From: CAZMRQ01 sp964568795
GTDB taxonomy: Bacteria; Pseudomonadota; Gammaproteobacteria; Comchoanobacterales; Comchoanobacteraceae
Reading direction: 5' to 3'
Assembly (NCBI GenBank): GCA_964568795.1
Contig: CAZMRQ010000019.1
Coordinates: forward strand, 1 to 25,507
DNA length: 25,507 bases
Shown piece by piece: positions 7,446-15,615 of this stretch. Under the pieces are notes generated by a model, which saw only the letters and a program-made list of their open reading frames with translations, did no database searches and was not told where the DNA came from. Position 1 is the first letter of the stretch. Each line of letters starts with the position of its first letter. The translations under genes and the position numbers were made by a program.

Positions 7446-7924
7446 TGAGTTACATATTTCAAGCGGGTATATTAGTTAAATTATGCATAGTCATGCTTGC
7501 TTGGCTTTCTGTCCGCTCGTGGAGTACAGGCATATACCTTTTTCTGACTCTTAGAAAGATCCGTGGCAAATTCAATTTGACTGATGTGTCAAGTCGTGAC
7601 TCATCTAGAAAGATGTGTCCCTATAAGTTATCTATAGCGACTCATACGTATCAAAAACAACTGAGTACGCTTAGTATGGTAGCAAAAATCAGCCCATACG
7701 TAGGCCTTGTTGGGACAGTCCTGGGTGTCATGAACTCAATTTCTGCTTTATCTCACCACAGTACGCTGACCTTGGCATTAGTTGGTCCTGGTATAAGTGA
7801 GGCACTGATTACTACTGCGTTAGGATTGTGTGTGGCCATTCCATCCACAGTGTGGCATGAGATTAATCAAACAATTTTATATGAGTGTGAAGATTTTATT
7901 GCATTGCGGATGACCCCACAATGA
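7442..7924 (+). CDS. tolQ: TolQ-like proton channel subunit, internally shortened
   Basis: TolQ is the inner-membrane stator of the Tol-Pal system, which uses the proton motive force to keep the outer membrane attached during division. The protein aligns with E. coli TolQ at both ends. The first helix (about 8-33) carries ILVKL and SVRSW. The second and third helices include ISPYVGLVGTVLGVMN (about 83-98) and the segment from VGPGISEAL to CVAIPS (about 116-138), strong TolQ/ExbB signatures. It has 160 residues against 230, and the missing part, roughly 65 residues, falls in the cytoplasmic loop between helices 1 and 2. The start may be ATG 7442, overlapping the acnA stop, or ATG 7445. tolR overlaps its end by 4 nt. 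ExbB is the alternative, but helix 1 and the partner favour TolQ. Confidence 0.85.
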   Translation: MMSYIFQAGILVKLCIVMLAWLSVRSWSTGIYLFLTLRKIRGKFNLTDVSSRDSSRKMCPYKLSIATHTYQKQLSTLSMVAKISPYVGLVGTVLGVMNSISALSHHSTLTLALVGPGISEALITTALGLCVAIPSTVWHEINQTILYECEDFIALRMTPQ

Positions 7925-8310
7925 GACGGAGGTTTCGTAGTTCACCAGATATAAACATGGTGCCGTATATTGATGTACTGTTGGTATTGGTTTTGATCTT
8001 TATGTGTGGTGCGGCAAATTGGGTCGATGCACTTTCTGTTTCATTGCCGCAAGCAGCCCAGTTATCATCACAGCCTCCAAGAAGTAAAGTCATTGAGTTA
8101 ACTAAAAAGAATCGTGTGATCATCAGTCAGAACGATTGCGGTGAATTAACACATCTGTCATATCAGCAGTTAGGTCAATATCTGAAAAAAAATGATGATA
8201 TCATGATACAAGCTGCCAGGGACTTACCCTACGAAAAAGTGGTGCAATTGCTTGTGCTCCTTCATAAAAATGGTTTTGATAAAGCAAAATTAGCTTATCA
8301 AGCTTCGTGA
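7921..8310 (+). CDS. tolR: TolR-like biopolymer transport protein
   Basis: TolR is the single-helix partner of TolQ in the proton-driven Tol-Pal machine. The start overlaps the tolQ stop (ATGA). Residues 8-29 carry SPDINMVPYIDVLLVLVLIFM, closely matching the E. coli segment around its essential membrane aspartate; here that residue is Asp18. A periplasmic domain of about 95 residues follows and ends with the family pattern in which a DLPYEKVVQLLVLLHKNGF-like stretch leads to the last strand. The length of 129 residues is near the normal 142. No tolA, tolB, pal or cpoB is present in the window, so those partners must be elsewhere or absent. The gene overlaps the end of rph on the other strand by 13 nt. 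Confidence 0.88.
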   Translation: MRRRFRSSPDINMVPYIDVLLVLVLIFMCGAANWVDALSVSLPQAAQLSSQPPRSKVIELTKKNRVIISQNDCGELTHLSYQQLGQYLKKNDDIMIQAARDLPYEKVVQLLVLLHKNGFDKAKLAYQAS

Positions 8311-9026
8311 TTTTCACTTTGAGATACAGCTTGTCGTATGCTGTTATGAATCTCTTTGATATTTTCCCATGCTTGGCTAAGAACTTCTTGCAGCGTGACA
8401 GGTGAAAAGGGTTTTCCTTCCGCTGTTCCTTGTATCTCAATAATATTGCCGTGTTCACACATCACTATATTTATGTCGCTATCGCAATTCTGATCCACAG
8501 AATAGTCTATGTCAGAAATGATTTGATTGCCTTTGATCCCAACAGAGACTGCACCAATGATCATTTTTAGCGGGTCATGAGTGAGCTGGCCACTGTATTG
8601 TTGTTTTTGGCAAGCTAAAATAGCGGCGATAAGACCGCCATTAATTGCGGCGGTTCTTGTGCCCCCATCTGCCTGGAGAACATCGCAATCAATCGATAAT
8701 GTTTTATTTGGCAGCAAGCGTAAGTCAAAGCATGAACGAAGTGATCGGCCGATTAGTCTTTGTATTTCGGCTGTTCTTCCATTTATCTTTCCGCGATTAA
8801 CCTCCCGTTCGCATCGGGTGTTTGTGGATGCTGGCAACATCGAATATTCGGCTGATAGCCATCCATGATCTCTTTGAACGAACCGTGGGACGCCTTCAGT
8901 GATGGTTGCTTGGCATAGTACTTTTGTTTTGCCAGAGCAATAAAGGACAGACCCAGTTGCGTTGCTATTGATGTCAAAGATAAGGTTGATTTCTCTTAAT
9001 GATGATTGTCTGTTTTCGATAGTCAT
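8298..9026 (-). CDS. rph: Ribonuclease PH
   Basis: RNase PH is a phosphate-dependent 3'-5' exonuclease that trims tRNA 3' ends, which matters here because the tRNA-Leu lacks an encoded CCA. Landmarks include SGKTKVLCQATI, EGVPRF, GWLSAEYSMLPAST, the NGRTAEIQRLIGRSLR block that binds phosphate and tRNA, CDVLQADGGTRTAAI, and the metal-site region from SDIDY to DSDINIVM. The C-terminal part with EIQGTAEGKPF is also typical. The length is 242 residues, about normal. The N-terminus is unusual: the common R-P-x-G-R-x-x-D-Q opening is not recognisable and the protein begins close to SSLREI. The 3' end overlaps tolR, and gmk lies divergently upstream. In many gammaproteobacteria yicC sits between rph and gmk, but it is missing here. 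Confidence 0.95.
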   Translation of the reverse strand: MTIENRQSSLREINLIFDINSNATGSVLYCSGKTKVLCQATITEGVPRFVQRDHGWLSAEYSMLPASTNTRCEREVNRGKINGRTAEIQRLIGRSLRSCFDLRLLPNKTLSIDCDVLQADGGTRTAAINGGLIAAILACQKQQYSGQLTHDPLKMIIGAVSVGIKGNQIISDIDYSVDQNCDSDINIVMCEHGNIIEIQGTAEGKPFSPVTLQEVLSQAWENIKEIHNSIRQAVSQSENHEA

Positions 9027-9048
9027 GTTATAGTGTCTGTGTTAACTT

Positions 9049-9066
9049 CGTATGAAAGATCATACG
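9049..9066. promoter_or_regulatory. Inverted repeat between rph and gmk
   Basis: CGTATG (9049-9054) and CATACG (9061-9066) are perfect inverted repeats with a 6-nt centre, in the 89-bp divergent region. It could be an operator or a small hairpin; I see no clear promoter pair on either strand. Confidence 0.3.
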
Positions 9067-9115
9067 CTATTACACGAGTTGTTGCAATATTTGCAGCATA
9101 GATTAAGTTATAAAA

Positions 9116-9676
9116 ATGCCAATATCAAAAACACATCAGAAATACAATGGACTGGTTATTAGTGGTCCATCTGGCGCGGGAAAGTCAACTCTATTAAACG
9201 AGGCAATGGCTATGGGCTTTCACCAACCTGTCTCTTATACCACACGCACTATACGCCCAGGTGAGATTGATGGAGTCAATTATCACTATGTGTCACAGAA
9301 GCAGTTTAGCGCTATGGCCTCAGAAGGTGAGTTTATTGAGACAACAAACATATTTGGTCATTTATATGGGACAAGTCTAGCAGAGCTTTGTTCAGTAAAA
9401 GGTTTTTTTGTCATGGACCTTGATTTAGATGGCGTTTTGGCTATGAAGAGAAAAAAAAGAGACCTTTTTTATTTACTTGTTATGCCACCGAGTCAAGAAG
9501 TGATGCGTCAGCGTTTAATTGCCAGAGGATGTGATGAGGGGTCGCTAGAAGTAAGAATACAGAGCTGGCAGAGCTTTAATGATGCGCATGTTGATTTTGA
9601 CATCACACTCTGTAATGATGATAAAAGTGAGACCATAAATACGTTTCATTCAATTGTAAAAAGGCTGGTCGAGTAG
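9116..9676 (+). CDS. gmk: Guanylate kinase
   Basis: The enzyme transfers phosphate from ATP to GMP to give GDP in purine nucleotide synthesis. The P-loop GPSGAGKS occupies residues 17-24. The GMP-binding part shows SYTTRTIRPGEIDGVNYHYVS and then FIETTNIFGHLYGTS. The core strand reads VMDLDLDGV in place of the more common VLLDIDWQGA-like sequence. The lid region RLIARGCDEG and the C-terminal NDD are also present. With 186 residues it is about 20 shorter than E. coli Gmk, mostly in the lid and at the C-terminus. There is no Shine-Dalgarno sequence ahead of the ATG, where the bases are AT-rich, and no better start exists before the P-loop; translation may use an unstructured or very short leader. 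In other gammaproteobacteria gmk is followed by rpoZ; here the sdh operon follows instead. Confidence 0.95.
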   Translation: MPISKTHQKYNGLVISGPSGAGKSTLLNEAMAMGFHQPVSYTTRTIRPGEIDGVNYHYVSQKQFSAMASEGEFIETTNIFGHLYGTSLAELCSVKGFFVMDLDLDGVLAMKRKKRDLFYLLVMPPSQEVMRQRLIARGCDEGSLEVRIQSWQSFNDAHVDFDITLCNDDKSETINTFHSIVKRLVE

Positions 9677-9703
9677 GTTGATGTGCAGATAGGATATATG
9701 CTG

Positions 9704-9732
9704 TTGTTAAATGTGTGGCTTTGAGTTACAAT
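9704..9732 (+). promoter_or_regulatory. Likely sigma-70 promoter of the sdh-suc operon
   Basis: TTGTTA (9704-9709) and TACAAT (9727-9732) are separated by exactly 17 nt in the 81-bp gap between gmk and sdhC. A transcript would start near 9739, giving a leader of about 19 nt with AGAGG (9745-9749) 8 nt before the sdhC ATG. Confidence 0.6.
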
Positions 9733-9757
9733 TTGTTTGAATTGAGAGGTATTGTCC

Positions 9758-10126
9758 ATGAAGGACAGAGTTAAGTCATTGAACTTATTAAATATACACA
9801 TGCCTGTGACAGCTTGGATCTCTATTGGTCATCGGATCAGTGGGCTACTACTGTCTTTAGGATTGCTGTGGGCGCTTTATACTTTGTTTTTTTTACGTGT
9901 GTGTAATGTGTATTCTTGGAATTGGTTAATCAGACAGCCTGTGTGGATTGTTTCTGCCACAATAACTGTTTCGGCATTTATATTTCATTTTTTGGCTGGA
10001 TTAAGGCATATCTATGAAGATCATTCAGTCGGTCACCCACTTGAATCATCTATGCTCTCTGCTAAATTGACAATCGCTGGTTGGCTTTTTTTGACTCTTC
10101 TATTCACACTATTTCTTGTCTTATGA
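9758..10126 (+). CDS. sdhC: Succinate dehydrogenase cytochrome b556 subunit
   Basis: SdhC is one of the two membrane anchors of succinate dehydrogenase (complex II), which hold haem b and the quinone site. ATG 9758 is chosen because AGAGG lies 8 nt upstream; a TTG 6 nt earlier would be too close to it. The 122-residue product has three membrane helices, near 21-45, 62-85 and 102-122. The quinone-site motif SIGHRISG gives Ser22 and Arg26, matching Ser27 and Arg31 of E. coli. The haem helix reads HFLAGLRH, with His77 as the likely axial ligand. The stop overlaps the sdhD start. It is the first gene of a long TCA-cycle transcription unit. Confidence 0.95.
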   Translation: MKDRVKSLNLLNIHMPVTAWISIGHRISGLLLSLGLLWALYTLFFLRVCNVYSWNWLIRQPVWIVSATITVSAFIFHFLAGLRHIYEDHSVGHPLESSMLSAKLTIAGWLFLTLLFTLFLVL

Positions 10127-10476
10127 TGCAGTTTGTTCGTCTATTCTGGAACTATCAACACAAAGGCCTTAATGATTGGCTAGCTCAACGTATCTCAGCC
10201 CTGATGATATCTATTTATACTCTTATCATTCTTATGTATGGTCTTAGTTTTCCTGGTCTTGAGCAATGGAGGACTTTGCTTTTCCATCCAATAATGAAAG
10301 TGATTGGTGGTGTCAGCACATTTGGTGTTCTCTGGCATGCGAAAATAGGTTTATGGGTTATTATCACAGACTACTTGCCTCGAGGCTGGCTTTCTCGATT
10401 CGCAACTTTGTTAGTATATATATACGTTTGGTTTGTATTCATAGCGTATTGTTGGATAGTGTGGGGTGATTTGTGA
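10123..10476 (+). CDS. sdhD: Succinate dehydrogenase membrane anchor subunit
   Basis: SdhD is the second membrane anchor of complex II. The ATG at 10123 overlaps the sdhC stop, and an adjacent ATG at 10126 is also possible; a longer version would run deep into sdhC. The 117-residue protein has three helices, near 21-42, 57-81 and 93-114. The helix pattern includes LAQRISALM and then HAKIGLWVIITDYL, in which His72 corresponds to the E. coli haem ligand His71, and Asp83-Tyr84 to the quinone-binding Asp82-Tyr83. The stop codon overlaps the GTG start of sdhA, which implies translational coupling. Confidence 0.93.
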   Translation: MMQFVRLFWNYQHKGLNDWLAQRISALMISIYTLIILMYGLSFPGLEQWRTLLFHPIMKVIGGVSTFGVLWHAKIGLWVIITDYLPRGWLSRFATLLVYIYVWFVFIAYCWIVWGDL

Positions 10477-12203
10477 AAGTGATAGAGTTTGATGCGTGCA
10501 TTATTGGCAGCGGTGGCTCAGGACTGCGTGCTGCGTTAGCAATGGATGGCGCTGATGTGTGTGTGTTAACAAAGCTTTTTCCAACACGTTCGCATACTGT
10601 GGCTGCTCAAGGTGGGATAAATGCTGCCTTGTCAAACCATTCAAAGGATGACTGGCAGTATCACATGTATGATACAGTCAAAGGTTCTGATTGGTTAGGC
10701 GATCAAGATGCCATTGCTTATATGACCGAAAAAGCGCCTCAAGCAGTTATAGAGTTAGAGCATATGGGAATGCCGTTCAGCCGTGATGAGAATGGGAATA
10801 TTTATCAGCGCTCTTTTGGAGGCCAAACAGTTAATTATGGTGAGAAATTAGCACGTAGAACTTGTGCGGTGGCTGATCGAACGGGCCATGCGTTATTACA
10901 CACACTTTACCAACAATGTGTGAAGAATGATATTCAGTTTTATAATGAGTGGATGGCGTGTGATTTAGTGATGGATGAGGAGGGTCATTGCAGAGGCGTC
11001 ACGGCATATTGCATTGAAAATGGTGAGCTAATTTATATTAAAGCAAAGAAAACTTGCTTGGCAACTGGTGGGGCAGGACGCGTGTATGCGTCAACAACAA
11101 ATGCCTATAGTTGTACGGGTGATGGCCTTGGACTTGCCGCACGTGCAGGTGTCCCACTGCAAGACATGGAAATGTGGCAGTTTCATCCTACAGGTCTCTA
11201 TGGTGCTGGAGTTCTCATATCAGAAGCTGTCAGGGGTGAAGGAGGCTACCTTGTTAATAGTCAGGGTGAGCGTTATATGAAACGTTATTCTCCCTACGCT
11301 GATCTGGCGTGTCGAGACATAGTGTCTCGGTCATCAACGCTTGAACTGCTCGCAGGGCGAGGATGTGGCCCGAAAAAAGATCATATGTTATTAATGCTGC
11401 AAGAGGTTCCTGAACTTGAAAAGAAACTTCCAGGCATACGTGAACTCGCAAAAACCTATGTGAACTGTGACCCACTTGTTGACCCCATTCCTGTTGTGCC
11501 TACGCAACATTATATGATGGGGGGGATACCAACAAACATCACAGGTCAAGTTATTGCCTTTGATGGGAAAAAAGACCATTTGATTTCGGGTCTTTATGCT
11601 GTGGGTGAATGTGCTTGTGTATCCATCCATGGTGCCAATCGTCTTGGTGGCAATTCACTGATAGATCTGGTTGTGTTTGGCCGCGCAGTAGGCAAAGAAA
11701 TGAAGAAGACTTTATCTGACTCTGCTATATCTAAGGTCAGTGAGTCGTCTATCAACCACAGCTTAAAGCGACTTAAACGCTGGTTAGACAATGACAGAGG
11801 TCCCACTGTCTCAGCGTTGCGTCACCGTATGCAGGAGATAATGTCATTGTGCTTTGGTGTATTTCGTGATGAAGAGGGTATGAAAAAGGGGTTGATCGAA
11901 CTTGAGAAAGTGGCATGCGAGATTACTCAAGCACGTATAGATGATAAATCGAAAGTATTTAATACAGCATTAGTCGAAGCAATGGAGCTGGATAATTTAG
12001 CACTGTGTGCATTACTCACAGCACGAAGTGCACTCAAAAGAAAGGAGAGTCGTGGAGCACATTCAAGGTCTGACTATATAAATCGTGATGATAAGAACTG
12101 GTTAGCACACAGTATTGAATACTTGGATTCCAGTCATTTTAAGCGACCGATAAATATGAAGCCATTGCTGTGTGATCCTGTCCCTTTGGCTGAGAGGAGC
12201 TAA
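10473..12203 (+). CDS. sdhA: Succinate dehydrogenase flavoprotein subunit
   Basis: SdhA oxidises succinate to fumarate at a covalently bound FAD on the cytoplasmic side of the inner membrane. The start is a GTG that overlaps the sdhD stop; GGGG (10463-10466) lies 6 nt upstream. The Rossmann motif IGSGGSGLRAAL starts at residue 11. The FAD-linking histidine is His41 in RSHTVAAQGG. Substrate-site blocks include FHPTGL, RGEGGYLVN, the PTQHYMMGGIPTN motif and HGANRLGGNSL. The C-terminal helical domain contains the usual RSALKRKESRGAHSR sequence and the protein ends in PLAERS. The length is 576 residues, against 588 in E. coli. Every active-site motif I looked for is intact. sdhB follows after 2 nt. 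Confidence 0.98.
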   Translation: MKVIEFDACIIGSGGSGLRAALAMDGADVCVLTKLFPTRSHTVAAQGGINAALSNHSKDDWQYHMYDTVKGSDWLGDQDAIAYMTEKAPQAVIELEHMGMPFSRDENGNIYQRSFGGQTVNYGEKLARRTCAVADRTGHALLHTLYQQCVKNDIQFYNEWMACDLVMDEEGHCRGVTAYCIENGELIYIKAKKTCLATGGAGRVYASTTNAYSCTGDGLGLAARAGVPLQDMEMWQFHPTGLYGAGVLISEAVRGEGGYLVNSQGERYMKRYSPYADLACRDIVSRSSTLELLAGRGCGPKKDHMLLMLQEVPELEKKLPGIRELAKTYVNCDPLVDPIPVVPTQHYMMGGIPTNITGQVIAFDGKKDHLISGLYAVGECACVSIHGANRLGGNSLIDLVVFGRAVGKEMKKTLSDSAISKVSESSINHSLKRLKRWLDNDRGPTVSALRHRMQEIMSLCFGVFRDEEGMKKGLIELEKVACEITQARIDDKSKVFNTALVEAMELDNLALCALLTARSALKRKESRGAHSRSDYINRDDKNWLAHSIEYLDSSHFKRPINMKPLLCDPVPLAERS

Positions 12204-12205
12204 TT

Positions 12206-12913
12206 ATGGAAATTTACATTAGCCGATATAATCCCGAAATTGATAAAAAGCCATATCTTAAGCGCTATGAGCTAGATGTGGAATTAGTGAAAGGGTCGAT
12301 GCTGCTGCATGCATTAGAATACTTAAAAGAATCAGATGGATCATTAACTTTTAGACGTTCGTGTGGCTCCGGCGTTTGTGGGTCAGATGGCATGAACATC
12401 AATGGCAAAAATGGACTTGCTTGTATGACATTGCTTAGCTCACTTCCTGATAGTGTGACTATCCGTCCTTTGCCAAGTATGCCTATTATCCGTGACCTTG
12501 TTGTTGACCTCGGCCAATTTTATCAGAGTTATAAACGCATTCACCCTTATATTCGAACTAATAAAGAGCTTTCTGTAAAAGAGATGCATCAGACTATAGT
12601 TGACCGTGAGAAGCTTGATGGGTTGTATGAGTGCATTATGTGTGCATGTTGTTCGACAATGTGCCCATCCTATTGGTGGAATCCAGATAAATTTATCGGT
12701 CCAGCAGGCCTGTTAACGGCAGCTCGTTTTGTCATGGATAGCCGTGATGACACCAAACAAGAGAGGCTTGCTGATTTAGATGATTTATTTAAGCTTTACC
12801 GTTGTCGATCTATTCTGAATTGCACAGATGTATGCCCAAAAGGATTAAACCCTAATGCTGCTATTGCAAAGATTAGAGTAGAAATGCTTCAATCAAAAGA
12901 GGAGGGTAGGTAA
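12206..12913 (+). CDS. sdhB: Succinate dehydrogenase iron-sulfur subunit
   Basis: SdhB passes electrons from the flavin to the quinone site through three iron-sulfur clusters. The [2Fe-2S] ligands are Cys53, Cys58, Asp61 and Cys73; the aspartate is also used in E. coli. The C-terminal ferredoxin-like part has Cys143, Cys146, Cys149 and Cys153 in the CIMCACCSTMCPS region, and Cys200, Cys206 and Cys210 before PKGLNP. Together these give the [4Fe-4S] and [3Fe-4S] sets. The 235 residues match the normal size. AGAGGAG precedes the ATG with good spacing. Its TAA shares one base with the sucA ATG. Confidence 0.98.
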   Translation: MEIYISRYNPEIDKKPYLKRYELDVELVKGSMLLHALEYLKESDGSLTFRRSCGSGVCGSDGMNINGKNGLACMTLLSSLPDSVTIRPLPSMPIIRDLVVDLGQFYQSYKRIHPYIRTNKELSVKEMHQTIVDREKLDGLYECIMCACCSTMCPSYWWNPDKFIGPAGLLTAARFVMDSRDDTKQERLADLDDLFKLYRCRSILNCTDVCPKGLNPNAAIAKIRVEMLQSKEEGR

Positions 12914-15615
12914 TGTCATCGAACAATGATTTTGAAGAAAAATACACGAACTCCCACTTGCTTGGAAACAACGCGGGTTATTTAGAAGAAATATACGAAC
13001 CAAATAGTAGTGTGTCAGCATCCCTTTCGCATATTCAATTTGGTGGCAAGGTCATTCAATCAAATACAGAGTCGGCCGTTCAGTGGGCTAATGCATACCG
13101 ACAATACGGACACATGGCATCGTCTGCAAATCCTTTTAAGGGGGAAGATGCTCGCTGGGACATTGATATATGTCAAACTCTTAGCTGTGGCACGTATAAT
13201 TTAGATGCTAACCAGCAACTTGAGATGTTTTGGGGAGGCAATTCTCTGACGGCTACTGTCCAGCAGTGGCAGGTATTGCTCAATAATAGGTATTGCGGTG
13301 ATATAGCCTATGAGTTTATGCACATGACAATTTCTGAGGAAAGGCAGTATCTACAGAATGTGATTGAATTAGATGAACAAGTCACAGACGATGAGCTATG
13401 GCAGGCATGGCAGTATTGTTACCAGGCTGAAGCTTTTGAACAGAACCTAGGTATTCTTTTCCCATCACAAAAAAGATTCTCATTAGAAGGTCTTGAGCCA
13501 TACATTGCGCTTGTTAATCAACTCATCATGTCCTGTGCAACAGATGGCTGTAGTGATATTGTTATTGGTATGGCACACCGAGGTCGTCTTAATACATTAG
13601 TTAATACACTTGGGGTATCTGTTGATGAGGTTATTGATTGGTTTAAAGGTGGTCATGGGCATGATAAGACTTCGGGTGATGTGAAATACCATCTTGGTTA
13701 CTCATGTGATAGACTTTTTTCCGGGAGACAGGTGCATATCAATCTCGCGTATAACCCTTCTCACTTAGAAGCTGTTAATTCTGTTGTGATGGGTGCGATT
13801 CGAGCAAGAATAGACGCATCCAAATCAAATGCACGATTATTCCTTCCTATACTGGTTCATGGCGATGCGTCATTTTCTGGCCAAGGAGTAGTTCAAGAAT
13901 GTTTAAATATGTCTTATACTGAAGCGTACAATGTTGGTGGGACAATACACATTGTTCTCAATAATAACATTGGTTTCACGACAGGGTTTTTAGACTCCAG
14001 AAGTTCGCGTTATTGTTCAGACGTGATGAAAATTATCGAGGCGCCTGTCATTCATGTGAATGCATATAACATTGATGCAGTCATTAAAGCAGCCAAGATT
14101 GCATCGAATTACCGTCAGCACTTTGGTAAAGATATATGTATTGTACTGAATGGGTATCGCAAACACGGTCATAATGAGGCGGATGAGCCACGATTTACTC
14201 AACCAGGGTTATATAGGAAAATAGCTGAAAAGAGCTCCCTTTTAGTACAGATTGAAGCAGACCTTTTGGCAGTATTTTCACAAAAAGAAATAGATGCGCA
14301 AAAAGAAGTTGTGAATAGAGCAATTCAACAGCGTCACCGTTTAATAGATATTGTTGAAACGGCGCAGTCCTCGCGCTATCTGTCTTGGCAGGAATACAAG
14401 AATATAAGTTGGCGAATGTCCTATGACAATAGTATCACTGGAAGGAATTTAAAAAAAATAGGGAAATATGCACTGACTCTGCATGCTGAGGCCTCTGGGA
14501 AATCCTATCAATCAAATGATTTGCACCCACTGATACAAAAACTCTATGAACGCCGTCAATTGATGTTAAAAGGTCAGGAGCCTATAGATTGGGGTATGGC
14601 AGAAATCATGGCTTACAATGTTATACTAAGTCATGATCGGCCAGTAAGGATTGTAGGAGAAGATTGTGTCAGGGGGACTTTTTCTCATAGACATGCATGT
14701 CTAGTCACGCATAATGATGACCAAATATACTTATTAAAACAGCCAGGGGCTCATGCTGCGATTTTCAATTCCACACTTTCAGAGTATGCTGCACTGGGTT
14801 ATGAGTACGGTTATTCAGAGGCACGTCCTCAGGGACTTACTGTTTGGGAAGCCCAATTTGGTGACTTTGTTAATGGCGGTCAAATAATCATTGATCAATT
14901 TATTTCCAGTGCATGGCAGAAATGGAGTAGAAGATCAGGTTTGGTGTTATTGATGCCACATGGGTATGAAGGTCAAGGGCCTGAGCACAGTTCTGCACGC
15001 TTGGAGCGTATACTTCAGCTATGTGCACAGGAAAATATTCAAGTTTGTCTGCCATCTACACCTGCCCAAATGTACCATGTTCTTTTAAGGCAAGTACTAA
15101 GACAAGTGCGAATGCCCTTATTTATTTTTACTCCAAAAAGTCTTCTCCGTCACCATGAATGTAAAAGTCATTTTGATGAGCTGGCGAATGGATCTTTTCA
15201 ATTAGTGATTGATGACAGTGATGTGCAGAATGATAGTAAACGTGTTTCAGCAGTGATACTCTGCAGTGCTAAAGTGTACTATGACCTATGTTCTCTTAAG
15301 GAAAGCCATAAAGATATTGCAATATGCCGCATAGAGCAGCTCTATCCTTTCCCAAAAGAAGAATTGATGATCTTGCTTAAGAAGTATACTCGAGCGACAA
15401 AGATCATCTGGGTTCAAGAAGAGCCATTTAATCAGGGGGCGTGGTTAATTAAGCGTCATAATTTTGAGGAATGTGTTCAGCAGGGGCAAACATTGCATTG
15501 TGTATGCCGTAGTGCTTCTTCTAGTCCTGCAATAGGATATTATAAGAGGCACTTGGTTGAACAAGAAAATTTACTAAAGCAAGTTAAGCAAATCATATGT
15601 GAGGTTGAATTATGA
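12913..15615 (+). CDS. sucA: 2-oxoglutarate dehydrogenase E1 component
   Basis: SucA is the thiamine-diphosphate enzyme that decarboxylates 2-oxoglutarate and passes the succinyl group to the lipoyl arm of SucB. It has 900 residues, against 933 in E. coli. The N-terminal arm (about 12-28, with SHLLGNNAGYLEEIYE) is retained, as in E1 proteins that bind E2 through this arm. Core motifs are GMAHRGRLNTLVNTLG (about 218-233), GDASFSGQGVVQE (about 317-329), NNNIGFTT and GYRKHGHNEADEP (about 413-425), which form the cofactor and metal site. The C-terminal half shows GEDCVRGTFSHRHA and GPEHSSARLERIL. The gene is coupled to sdhB by a 1-nt overlap and to sucB by ATGA. The ribosome-binding site is a purine run, GAGGAGGG. 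Confidence 0.97.
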   Translation: MSSNNDFEEKYTNSHLLGNNAGYLEEIYEPNSSVSASLSHIQFGGKVIQSNTESAVQWANAYRQYGHMASSANPFKGEDARWDIDICQTLSCGTYNLDANQQLEMFWGGNSLTATVQQWQVLLNNRYCGDIAYEFMHMTISEERQYLQNVIELDEQVTDDELWQAWQYCYQAEAFEQNLGILFPSQKRFSLEGLEPYIALVNQLIMSCATDGCSDIVIGMAHRGRLNTLVNTLGVSVDEVIDWFKGGHGHDKTSGDVKYHLGYSCDRLFSGRQVHINLAYNPSHLEAVNSVVMGAIRARIDASKSNARLFLPILVHGDASFSGQGVVQECLNMSYTEAYNVGGTIHIVLNNNIGFTTGFLDSRSSRYCSDVMKIIEAPVIHVNAYNIDAVIKAAKIASNYRQHFGKDICIVLNGYRKHGHNEADEPRFTQPGLYRKIAEKSSLLVQIEADLLAVFSQKEIDAQKEVVNRAIQQRHRLIDIVETAQSSRYLSWQEYKNISWRMSYDNSITGRNLKKIGKYALTLHAEASGKSYQSNDLHPLIQKLYERRQLMLKGQEPIDWGMAEIMAYNVILSHDRPVRIVGEDCVRGTFSHRHACLVTHNDDQIYLLKQPGAHAAIFNSTLSEYAALGYEYGYSEARPQGLTVWEAQFGDFVNGGQIIIDQFISSAWQKWSRRSGLVLLMPHGYEGQGPEHSSARLERILQLCAQENIQVCLPSTPAQMYHVLLRQVLRQVRMPLFIFTPKSLLRHHECKSHFDELANGSFQLVIDDSDVQNDSKRVSAVILCSAKVYYDLCSLKESHKDIAICRIEQLYPFPKEELMILLKKYTRATKIIWVQEEPFNQGAWLIKRHNFEECVQQGQTLHCVCRSASSSPAIGYYKRHLVEQENLLKQVKQIICEVEL

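Noticed and set aside
8581..8868. Plus-strand frame of 95 codons within rph
   Set aside because: rph is unmistakable on the other strand, so this is a mirror frame.
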